Source: Cyanobacteriota bacterium
GTDB taxonomy: Bacteria; Cyanobacteriota; Cyanobacteriia; Leptolyngbyales; Leptolyngbyaceae
Direction: 5' to 3'
Length of the DNA stretch: 5,174 nucleotides
Assembly (NCBI GenBank): GCA_027482985.1
Contig: JAIXVO010000791.1
Location: forward strand, 1 to 5,174
This document shows positions 1-5,174 of the stretch, piece after piece. Each line of letters starts with the position of its first letter. Position 1 is the first letter of the stretch. The position numbers and the translations under genes were made by a program. The notes beneath the pieces were generated by a model. It saw nothing but the letters and a program-made list of their open reading frames with translations, was not told the DNA's origin and ran no database searches.

Positions 1-111
1 AGTGATCCGCCTTGCGATCCTGAGTTTCTGCTGCAGGTTCCATGAAATCAAACTCAACAGGTCATACGAATCAGGGTACAGGGAAAAGCGGACAAGAGCC
101 AACCTGGGTCG

Positions 112-179
112 GGCAAAAGGCAGACGGCAGAGGAAACAGCCCTTCGAGGATGGGCAAAGGCTGATGGCAGATGGAACAC
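112..179. repeat. Degenerate GGCAGAN heptanucleotide tracts
   Basis: Two short runs keep a seven-base period. The first is GGCAAAA, GGCAGAC, GGCAGAG, GAAACAG at 112-139. The second is GGGCAAA, GGCTGAT, GGCAGAT, GGAACAC at 152-179. GGCAGAG is the reverse complement of CTCTGCC, a rotation of the CTGCCTN heptads at 364-481, so this looks like an eroded array of the same class in the opposite orientation. Tandem heptanucleotide repeats are well known in cyanobacterial genomes. The relationship is inferred from the unit and period only. Confidence 0.5.
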
Positions 180-264
180 CTCCGAACTAAGGACTATCCC
201 TTTCAAACCAGTCTTGCGCTTGTCTTCGGCGTTGCTGAATTCTGGAATGAAGCCATCCGATCCG

Positions 265-348
265 CCCTCACCCTAGCCCTCTCCCAGAAGGAGAGGGAAC
301 AAGCGTTTTAGCTCCCTTCTCCCTGGGGAGAAGGGTTGGGGATGAGGG
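265..348. repeat. Palindromic dispersed repeat with two internal hairpins
   Basis: The ends form an imperfect inverted repeat: CCCTCACCCTAGCCC at 265-279 against the reverse complement of the GGGTTGGGGATGAGGG end at 333-348. Inside are two strong stems. CCCTCTCC (277-284) pairs with GGAGAGGG (290-297) around a 5-nt loop, and CCCTTCTCC (314-322) pairs with GGAGAAGGG (327-335) around a 4-nt loop. The whole can fold as a cloverleaf-like cruciform. Elements of this composition recur between genes in many bacterial genomes, so it is probably a MITE- or REP-like non-coding repeat; that comparison is from memory. It could affect the 3' end of the adhE transcript, but no T-run follows either stem on the minus strand. 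Confidence 0.65.
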
Positions 349-363
349 CAATTCATGCCACGC

Positions 364-481
364 CTGCCTCCTGCCTACGTTCGGCTGAGCGCTCACGTCG
401 AAGCCTGCCTCCTGCCTCCTGCCTCCTGTCTCCTGTCTCCTTCCTTCTGCCCTCTGCCTCCTGCCTCCTGCCTTCTCTGTC
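364..481. repeat. CTGCCTC heptanucleotide tandem array with 27-bp insert
   Basis: There are two units upstream of the insert (364-370 CTGCCTC and 371-377, read as CTGCCTA) and eleven heptads in strict phase at 405-481. Most of the latter are CTGCCTC, with CTGTCTC twice (426-439) and diverged units CTTCCTT (440), CTGCCCT (447), CTGCCTT (468) and CTCTGTC (475). The array ends at 481, directly against the adhE stop codon at 482-484. The adhE transcript therefore enters a purine-rich GGAGGCA repeat immediately after its stop. Heptanucleotide short tandemly repeated repeats of this kind are typical of cyanobacteria. Mutations accumulate towards the middle and the adhE side. Confidence 0.85.
377..403. 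repeat. 27-bp palindromic element, copy 1
   Basis: The element begins ACGTTCGGC and ends ACGTCGAAG around the perfect 10-bp palindrome TGAGCGCTCA (386-395). The outer TTCG (380-383) and CGAA (399-402) extend the stem with a one-base offset. It interrupts the CTGCCTC array. Deleting exactly these 27 bases joins CTGCCT to CCTGCCTC and restores uninterrupted heptads. A second copy with one mismatch lies at 3834-3860 in the same orientation. It resembles REP-like palindromes, but no mobilising transposase gene is in the window. Confidence 0.65.
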
Positions 482-3142
482 TTACCCCACGGGTTGCGGA
501 TCTGGATTTACGACCACTTCCGAGGGGTGCCCGTTGCTAGGGGCGATCGCCAGCTCTAGGTTGCCTTCGTAGGCATTGGCCAACAACTGCTTCAAGTCGC
601 TGATCAAGGGGTAGCGGGGATTTGAGCCTGTACATTGATCATCGAAAGCTTGATCCGCCAGGTCGTCCAATTTGGCATAGAACTCGGCGCGACTTTCTTT
701 GATCGCCTCCTTCGCGGCTGTCGGGATGTCCACCTCTCGCTTCAGTTGCTCGATCGCGGCAATCAGCAGATCCACTTTTTCGGCTTCCGTCTCACCGCCC
801 AACCCCAGGTAGTTGGCGATCCGGGCATAGCGCCATTTGGCATTGGGATATTGATATTGCGAGAAGGTGGCTTGTTTGAAGGGCGCATCGGTAGCGTTGT
901 AGCGAATGACGTGAGAAATCATCAGGCCATTGGCTAACCCATGCGGCACATGGAACATCGCCCCCAGTTGGTGCGCCATCGAGTGACAGATGCCCAGGAA
1001 ACTGTTGGCAAAGGCGAGACCGGCGATCGTGGCGGCATAGTGCAGCTTCTCGCGGGCTTTAGGATCATTCGCGCCATTGTGATAAGCGCGGGGCAGATAT
1101 TTGAAGATCAGCCGAATCGCTTCCAGGGCTAAACCGTTGGTGTACTCCGAAGCCAGCACCGACACAAACGCTTCGATCGCGTGGGTCAGGGCATCGATCC
1201 CGCCATAGGCCGTCAGCTTTTTGGGCATATTCAGCACCAGTTCGGGATCGACGATCGCCATCGTCGGCGTGAGGGCATAGTCTGCGAGGGGATATTTGAT
1301 GCCAGAGCGGAGATCGGTCACCACGGCAAACGGGGTCACTTCTGATCCGGTGCCAGAGGTGGTCGGAATCGAGACCATGATTGCCTTTTCACCTAAAGGT
1401 GGGAGAGAATACACCCGTTTGCGGATATCCATAAACCGCATTGCCAAGCCTTCAAATTCAATTTCGGGATGTTCGTACAGCAGCCACATGATTTTGGCCG
1501 CATCCATCGGACTCCCACCGCCGATCGCGATAATCACATCCGGTTGGAAGGTCTTCATTAAGGTCAACCCGCGATTGACCGTATCCAGCGAGGGATCAGG
1601 TTCCACATCGTAGAAGACATCGTATTTCAGCCCAATTTCTTCCAGGCAATCTTCCAGTGGTGCCGTCACCCCCAGATCGTACAGCGGCTTGTCCGTCACG
1701 ATAAACGCCCGTCGCTTACCCGCCAATTCTCGAATCGCGATGGGCAGCGACCCGTATTTGAAGTAGATTTTGGGCGGCACCCGGAACCAGAGCATATTCT
1801 CTCGCCGTTCTGCCACTGTCTTAATGTTCAGCAGGTGCCGGGGTTCGACGTTTTCGCTGATGGAGTTGCCGCCCCAGGTGCCGCAGCCCAGCGTCAGGGA
1901 AGGATCTAAGCGGAAGTTATACAAATCACCGATCGCGCCTTGAGAGGACGGCGTATTGATCAACACTCGTGAGGTTTCCACTTTGTCCTCAAAGCGCCGA
2001 ATGTGGTCAAGATTCGCCGGATCGGTATACAGCACAGCGGTATGCCCCCGTCCGCCAAATTCCACCAATTGGTCGGCCTTCTCCACCGCATCCTCAAAGC
2101 TGGAGGCGCGGTACATCGCCAGGATCGGCGAGAGTTTTTCGTAAGCGAAGGGTTCATCGCGATTGATGTCAGTCACTTCGCCGATGATGACGCGGGTATC
2201 GGTAGGCAGCGTCAACTCACACAATGCCGCCAGCTTTTCCACCGACTGCCCCACAATTTCAGCATTCAGCCGCCCCTCGATAATCATTTTAGAGCCGACC
2301 CGCTGCCGTTCTGCCGGGGTCAGGAAGTACGCTCCCCGCGCCAAAAATTCCTGCCGCACCTCGTTGTAGACATCATCCAGCACAATCACCGACTGTTCAC
2401 TGGCGCAAATCATGCCGTTGTCAAAGGTTTTGCTCAGGATGATGGACGACACTGCCATTTTGATTTTGGCGCTGGAGTCGATCAGCGCTGGCGTGTTGCC
2501 TGCTCCCACCCCCAACGACGGTCGCCCGGAAGAGTAGGCGGCACGCACCATGCCAGGGCCACCCGTCGCCAGAATCAGGCTAATGCTGGGATGTTGCATG
2601 AGCGTCTGGGATAGGGGCACAGTGGGGTCATCAATCCAACCGATCAAGTCTTCCGGTGCCCCTGCTGCCACGGCGGCATCCCGCACCACTTGAGCGGCGG
2701 CGATCGTGCAACTTTTAGCCCGTGGATGGGGAGAAAAAATAATGGCGTTGCGCGTTTTGAGCGCGATCAGGGCTTTAAAGATAGCTGTCGAAGTCGGGTT
2801 TGTGGTGGGGACAATCCCGGCCAGAATGCCCACGGGTTCAGCAATCCGTTGAATACCGAAGGATTTATCTTCCTCGATCACGCCGCAAGTTTTTTCGTCT
2901 TTGTACTTGTTATAAATAATTTCGGATGCGAAGTGATTTTTGATCACTTTGTCTTCAATCACGCCCATTCCCGTTTCCGCTACGGCCATCTTCGCCAGCG
3001 GAATCCGCGCTGCATTTGCCGCTAAAGCCGCTTTCTTAAAGATGACATCGACCTGTGCCTGACTAAAGCTGGCATATTTTTGCTGAGCCACTTTGACTCG
3101 TTCAATCAACTGTTCTAATTCCTGTGTATTGGTAACGACCAT
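482..3142 (-). CDS. adhE: Bifunctional acetaldehyde-CoA/alcohol dehydrogenase AdhE
   Basis: AdhE is a cytosolic enzyme that reduces acetyl-CoA to acetaldehyde and then to ethanol, using two NADH, in dark anoxic fermentation. The protein has 886 residues, close to the 891 of the Escherichia coli enzyme. The N-terminal aldehyde dehydrogenase half (about 1-440) carries VGILAGIVPTTNPTS (104-118), GVGAGNTP (211-218), catalytic Cys246 in DNGMICASEQ, Glu335 and His367, matching E. coli numbering. A linker (about 441-460) leads to the iron alcohol dehydrogenase half, with GGGSPMDAAK (541-550), TTSGTGSEVTPF (594-605) and metal ligands Asp650, His654, His720 and His734. Tyr667 sits where E. coli has Phe670, a residue tied to spirosome filaments. 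I chose the ATG at 3142 because GGAGGTGA lies directly upstream; a GTG at 3235 would add 31 unconserved-looking residues. The last ~25 residues form a low-complexity tail. The stop is TAA. It has only one HIP1 site. No frameshift or missing key residue is seen. Confidence 0.97.
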   Translation of the reverse strand: MVVTNTQELEQLIERVKVAQQKYASFSQAQVDVIFKKAALAANAARIPLAKMAVAETGMGVIEDKVIKNHFASEIIYNKYKDEKTCGVIEEDKSFGIQRIAEPVGILAGIVPTTNPTSTAIFKALIALKTRNAIIFSPHPRAKSCTIAAAQVVRDAAVAAGAPEDLIGWIDDPTVPLSQTLMQHPSISLILATGGPGMVRAAYSSGRPSLGVGAGNTPALIDSSAKIKMAVSSIILSKTFDNGMICASEQSVIVLDDVYNEVRQEFLARGAYFLTPAERQRVGSKMIIEGRLNAEIVGQSVEKLAALCELTLPTDTRVIIGEVTDINRDEPFAYEKLSPILAMYRASSFEDAVEKADQLVEFGGRGHTAVLYTDPANLDHIRRFEDKVETSRVLINTPSSQGAIGDLYNFRLDPSLTLGCGTWGGNSISENVEPRHLLNIKTVAERRENMLWFRVPPKIYFKYGSLPIAIRELAGKRRAFIVTDKPLYDLGVTAPLEDCLEEIGLKYDVFYDVEPDPSLDTVNRGLTLMKTFQPDVIIAIGGGSPMDAAKIMWLLYEHPEIEFEGLAMRFMDIRKRVYSLPPLGEKAIMVSIPTTSGTGSEVTPFAVVTDLRSGIKYPLADYALTPTMAIVDPELVLNMPKKLTAYGGIDALTHAIEAFVSVLASEYTNGLALEAIRLIFKYLPRAYHNGANDPKAREKLHYAATIAGLAFANSFLGICHSMAHQLGAMFHVPHGLANGLMISHVIRYNATDAPFKQATFSQYQYPNAKWRYARIANYLGLGGETEAEKVDLLIAAIEQLKREVDIPTAAKEAIKESRAEFYAKLDDLADQAFDDQCTGSNPRYPLISDLKQLLANAYEGNLELAIAPSNGHPSEVVVNPDPQPVG

Positions 3143-3144
3143 TG

Positions 3145-3152
3145 TCACCTCC
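3145..3152 (-). promoter_or_regulatory. Strong Shine-Dalgarno sequence of adhE
   Basis: On the minus strand this reads GGAGGTGA, a complete match to the 3' end of 16S rRNA. The GGAGG core is five bases from the ATG at 3142. This decides the start codon in favour of MVVTNTQ and against the upstream GTG at 3235. Confidence 0.85.
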
Positions 3153-3194
3153 AACGAGAGTTTCGAGTGATTTCGTAGCGCAGCTAACAAAATG

Positions 3195-3223
3195 TCCTGC
3201 CACAAGTGCGATCGCAGGCAGGA
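3195..3223. promoter_or_regulatory. Inverted repeat around a HIP1 site in the adhE leader
   Basis: TCCTGCC (3195-3201) and GGCAGGA (3217-3223) are perfect 7-bp inverted arms. They enclose the 10-bp palindrome TGCGATCGCA (3207-3216), which contains HIP1. The structure lies about 53-81 bases upstream of the adhE start. It could be an operator, a leader hairpin, or simply a HIP1 site with flanking symmetry. I could not find a convincing -35/-10 pair next to it, so its position relative to the transcription start is unknown. Confidence 0.4.
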
Positions 3224-3309
3224 AGCAATTTCCACAGCCTAACAATAATCCACTTCTTGCAAGTCGTAGCGTAATCACAGGATTCTCTAAGCTTTGCGCC
3301 ACACCCGAT

Positions 3310-3333
3310 GCTAGCCAGCTCGAAAGCTGTAGC
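3310..3333 (-). other. UUCG-loop hairpin overlapping the glycosyltransferase stop codon
   Basis: On the minus-strand transcript GCUA plus CAGCU (3333-3325) pair with AGCUG and UAGC (3320-3310). The loop is a UUCG tetraloop (3324-3321), and a 2-nt bulge (3315-3314) interrupts the nine-pair stem. The UAG stop (3313-3311) lies inside the 3' arm. No U-run follows, so it is not a standard intrinsic terminator. It may protect the 3' end of the message or contribute to termination before adhE. It could also be chance symmetry. Confidence 0.4.
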
Positions 3334-4885
3334 CGCGCCGCACGGAGTAGTTCTTAATGAAATAGCCAAACCGTTTAACGGCAATGGTTTCTGGCTCAGA
3401 AATTCGGTCAAAGCGATCGCGCAATTTCGGTTCCAATGGATGCCAATCATCCGTCAAAATCACCGCATCTCGACCTTGCAATTGGGACTCATGCAGCCAG
3501 AAATCAAATTGATCAACTCGATCCGCGATCGCTAATACGGTGGGATCTTGCAATTGATACGCCAACGCCGATGCCGTCCGATAATCCGTTGTCACTAGAA
3601 AAGGCTGATTCAATCCCACTTTTTGCTGCTGCACCACCACCCCCACCTGCTCCCACCCAAACAACAACCGAGAATCTGGATCACCCTGCGGATCGCCCCA
3701 CGCCGACAACGGCAACACGCTGTAATGCAGCACCAGCAACACCGCAAACAACAGCCCATACAATTGCCCCGCCACAAATAGTCTGGAGCGCTGAGGTTGT
3801 CCGGTAGGTTGCCGCCACTCCTGACTTCTGACTACGTTCGGTTGAGCGCTCACGTCGAAGCCTGACTCCTGACTCCTTCCTCTCTCAAACACCATCGGCA
3901 ACAACGGGAACAACAATAGATACGCCAAAATATTCCAGTAATAGAGCGCTGTAGAAAACAGCGAAATCGTTAGAAGCGACACAGTAGAAACGGTAAAAAT
4001 CCAGAACGCGATCGCTGGATAGGGAGAAGTTTGATCGTCAGTCGATCGCAGCCGCCGCAAAACCTGCACGATCGCCCAACTATTCACAGGTGATACCGTC
4101 GCGATCGACACGCCAATAAATACTAAGGTATCGCTCCACTTCACCCGGAAGCCCGCATTGTCCACACTGCGATCGCTGTAATACTGGATCGACTGAAAGT
4201 TGTTATTAACATTCCAGATCAGAATCGGTAGCAACAGGGTGAGGGTGATCAGCAGCGCGATATACAAGCGGCGATCGCGGAATAACCCCCGCCATTGCTT
4301 CGTCGCACCCACCGCCACCAAACAACCCAAGCCCACAAACATCGCATTATATTTACAGAGCAAAGCCAGTCCGAGGGCGATCGCGGCGGCATAGAGGTGT
4401 TTCGTTTTGCCGTGCCCATCGCGCTCATAACTCTCTAAAAACAGAATGAATTGAAAAGCTGCGATCAGAGAGAAGGTGATTAACCAGTGGTCATGCCACG
4501 CCAGCGCCAAGAACAGGAAGTAGAGCGGGGAGGCCAGCAGCAGGGCGATCGTCATCCCAAAATAATGACTGCTGGATTTGCCATAGAGATGACAGGTGAT
4601 GCGGTAGTAGGTATAGAACAGCAGCCCATTACTGACTGCATTCGCCAGTCGCAAAGTCACAAAGGATCGCCCCAGCAGCGCCGTCACGCCCCCCTGCACC
4701 CAGGCTTGAAACGGCGGATGATCATAATAAGACAAGGCGGGATGCTGGCCCCAGAGCCAGTAATACGCTTCATCCGGGTTGGGGAAGGTACTCCCCCAGA
4801 ACACCAGGCGCGCTAGCCCAAACAGGATCAGGTAGGGGAGCACCGCTTTGAGCGTGGGCGATCGCCACAGAGAACCGGACAACAT
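3311..4885 (-). CDS. GT39/ArnT-like membrane glycosyltransferase
   Basis: This is a 524-residue polytopic membrane protein of the PMT/ArnT (GT39) superfamily, which transfers a sugar from a polyprenyl-phosphate carrier to lipid or protein outside the cytoplasmic membrane. Its substrate cannot be read from sequence. The first transmembrane helix (about 15-31) is followed by the family's loop signature PNPDEAYYWLWGQHP (36-50) and YYDHPP (53-58). The acidic pair at 38-39 is the expected catalytic/metal site. About ten further hydrophobic segments lie near 82-98, 111-129, 134-150, 164-180, 182-195, 207-224, 252-275, 290-312, 316-333 and 368-392, followed by a soluble C-terminal domain of about 130 residues. 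ATG 4885 has AGGG nine bases upstream. An in-frame TTG at 4888, six bases from AGGG, would add one residue. Residues 335-355 are encoded by a heptad repeat carrying a 27-bp insert, in the loop between the last two membrane segments. Seven HIP1 sites lie in the gene. It ends 168 bp before adhE, so a tight operon is unlikely. Confidence 0.88.
   Translation of the reverse strand: MLSGSLWRSPTLKAVLPYLILFGLARLVFWGSTFPNPDEAYYWLWGQHPALSYYDHPPFQAWVQGGVTALLGRSFVTLRLANAVSNGLLFYTYYRITCHLYGKSSSHYFGMTIALLLASPLYFLFLALAWHDHWLITFSLIAAFQFILFLESYERDGHGKTKHLYAAAIALGLALLCKYNAMFVGLGCLVAVGATKQWRGLFRDRRLYIALLITLTLLLPILIWNVNNNFQSIQYYSDRSVDNAGFRVKWSDTLVFIGVSIATVSPVNSWAIVQVLRRLRSTDDQTSPYPAIAFWIFTVSTVSLLTISLFSTALYYWNILAYLLLFPLLPMVFERGRSQESGFDVSAQPNVVRSQEWRQPTGQPQRSRLFVAGQLYGLLFAVLLVLHYSVLPLSAWGDPQGDPDSRLLFGWEQVGVVVQQQKVGLNQPFLVTTDYRTASALAYQLQDPTVLAIADRVDQFDFWLHESQLQGRDAVILTDDWHPLEPKLRDRFDRISEPETIAVKRFGYFIKNYSVRRGYSFRAG
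3821..3882. repeat. CTGACTC heptad array inside the glycosyltransferase gene
   Basis: Heptads CTGACTT (3821-3827) and CTGACTA as read (3828-3834) precede the insert. CTGACTC, CTGACTC and CTTCCTC (3862-3882) follow it. The plus-strand orientation and layout (two units, insert, more units) match the array at 364-481, but the unit is CTGACTN rather than CTGCCTN. The array is translated on the minus strand as a polar stretch (about residues 335-355, rich in Ser, Gln, Glu and Val) in the loop between two membrane helices. Base use here is plainly repeat-derived rather than typical of the gene. Confidence 0.75.
3834..3860. repeat. 27-bp palindromic element, copy 2, within coding sequence
   Basis: This is identical to 377-403 except T instead of C at 3842 (385 in copy 1). 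It contains the same TGAGCGCTCA palindrome (3843-3852). Removing exactly 27 bp rejoins CTGACT to CCTGACTC in perfect heptad phase. Because 27 is nine codons, the glycosyltransferase frame stays open with or without it. The minus-strand translation is roughly GFDVSAQPNV (residues 342-351). Confidence 0.65.
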
Positions 4886-5174
4886 CAATCACAACCCTGG
4901 TCAAAATGATTTTCCCAGTGTCGCTGATTCCCTCCCAAAACTCTAGCGATTGCAGCCGCGTTCCGCCTTGCCGGTGGGGAATGTGCCCTACAGAAAGTTA
5001 AAAGTACGCAAAAAACTGGGTGATTTCAGCGCCAGACTCCCCAAGAATGCGGAGGGTTTTGAGCGCCAGAAAATCTTGTCAGCCGAAGTAAAAATTGAGG
5101 ATTGTCATGGCATCCGTTAAAGCACTGAAATCTAATTTAAATAATTAGCGAACAATTTCTAAAAGGTGAGTAAG
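4886..5174. other. Intergenic region upstream of the glycosyltransferase
   Basis: No gene is supported. The minus-strand leader of the glycosyltransferase must begin here, but I could not find a clear -35/-10 pair. A 9-bp direct repeat AGCGCCAGA occurs at 5028-5036 and 5062-5070, 34 bp apart. The right end (5111-5160) is AT-rich, including TCTAAT at 5131 and TTTAAATAAT at 5136, and could hold a plus-strand promoter leading out of the window. A 13-codon frame from the ATG at 5107 is too short to call. Confidence 0.55.
5163..5169 (+). promoter_or_regulatory. Possible Shine-Dalgarno of a plus-strand gene beyond the edge
   Basis: AAGGTGA is a strong match to the 16S rRNA 3' end and is preceded by an AT-rich stretch suited to a promoter. 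A start codon would be expected at or just after the window end. An alternative is a GTG start at 5166 (GTG AGT AAG). Divergent transcription from the glycosyltransferase would follow. This is inferred from the motif and position alone. Confidence 0.3.

Larger units (their letters stand above)
1..481. other. Gene-free, repeat-rich region downstream of adhE
   Basis: I see no convincing coding sequence here. The short open frames start at GTG or run through low-complexity repeats, and none has a good ribosome binding site or a recognisable domain. The stretch holds, in order, about 110 bp of unremarkable sequence, a degenerate purine-rich heptad tract (112-179), a possible transposon-end motif near 228-250, a double-hairpin palindromic repeat (265-348), and a pyrimidine-rich heptad array with a 27-bp insert (364-481). 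It is the 3' flank of adhE. No canonical intrinsic terminator (hairpin followed by a T-run on the minus strand) is visible in it. Confidence 0.7.
543..4865. repeat. HIP1 octamers (GCGATCGC), nine scattered copies
   Basis: Exact copies start at 543, 3208, 3413, 3525, 4008, 4169, 4271, 4377 and 4858. HIP1 is a highly over-represented palindrome in many cyanobacterial genomes and is the main taxonomic clue here. The spread is uneven: one in the 2661-bp adhE, seven in the 1575-bp glycosyltransferase gene and one in the adhE leader. These are scattered sites within the given span, not one continuous element. Confidence 0.85.

Noticed and set aside
2..190. 62-codon plus-strand frame at the left edge
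   Set aside because: It has a GTG start at the window edge, no visible ribosome binding site, a basic low-complexity composition and overlap with the degenerate heptad tract.
364..481. CRISPR array
   Set aside because: The repeats are contiguous 7-mers without unique spacers; the single 27-bp interruption recurs elsewhere and is not spacer-like.
336..572. 78-codon plus-strand frame across the heptad array
   Set aside because: Most of it is translated heptad repeat (Pro-Ala-Ser-Cys-Leu motif) and it runs into the antisense of the adhE 3' end.
2003..2614. 203-codon plus-strand open frame inside adhE
   Set aside because: It is fully antisense to a highly conserved part of AdhE, has no recognisable domain and reads as a low-complexity Arg/His-rich shadow.
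3143..3235. Longer AdhE start at a GTG (31 extra residues)
   Set aside because: The extra residues would be translated across the leader inverted repeat, while the ATG at 3142 has a near-perfect Shine-Dalgarno and gives a length matching the family.
3436..3807. 123-codon plus-strand frame within the glycosyltransferase gene
   Set aside because: It is antisense to the C-terminal coding region and its Pro/Thr/Ala-rich composition is a frame shadow.
5037..5060. Intrinsic terminator (CTCC/GGAG stem followed by TTTT)
   Set aside because: The stem is only four pairs with a ten-base loop, and no plus-strand gene lies upstream of it.

Overview
The window looks like cyanobacterial chromosome. The HIP1 octamer GCGATCGC occurs nine times (starts at 543, 3208, 3413, 3525, 4008, 4169, 4271, 4377 and 4858), and tandem heptanucleotide repeats of the CTGMCTM type are present. 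Both are hallmarks of cyanobacterial genomes, especially filamentous ones. The genus cannot be fixed from the sequence alone.

Layout. Bases 1-481 hold no convincing gene. They carry a degenerate GGCAGAN heptad tract (112-179), an 84-bp double-hairpin palindromic repeat (265-348), and a CTGCCTC heptad array (364-481) interrupted by a 27-bp palindromic insert. Bases 482-3142 (minus strand) encode AdhE, the bifunctional acetaldehyde-CoA/alcohol dehydrogenase, complete at 886 residues, with all expected catalytic and iron-binding residues and a near-perfect Shine-Dalgarno sequence. The gap 3143-3310 holds the adhE leader, with an inverted repeat around a HIP1 site, and a UUCG-loop hairpin overlapping the stop codon of the upstream gene. 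Bases 3311-4885 (minus strand) encode a multi-pass membrane glycosyltransferase of the GT39/ArnT/PMT type. Bases 4886-5174 are intergenic and end in an AAGGTGA motif, which may be the ribosome binding site of a plus-strand gene starting just past the window edge.

The two genes share a strand but have unrelated functions: fermentative ethanol formation and transfer of sugar from a polyprenyl carrier. The 168-bp gap, with a separate leader for adhE, argues against a tight operon.

The most unusual observation joins the two ends of the window. The same 27-bp imperfect palindrome (one mismatch) sits inside two different heptad arrays, one just 3' of adhE and one inside the glycosyltransferase coding sequence. 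At each site, removing exactly 27 bp restores perfect heptad phase, and the heptad flavour (CTGCCTN or CTGACTN) is the same on both sides of the insert. This suggests a small palindromic element that enters heptad arrays at a fixed phase without a target-site duplication. Because it is 27 bp (nine codons), it leaves the glycosyltransferase frame open. Whether it has been described before cannot be judged here.
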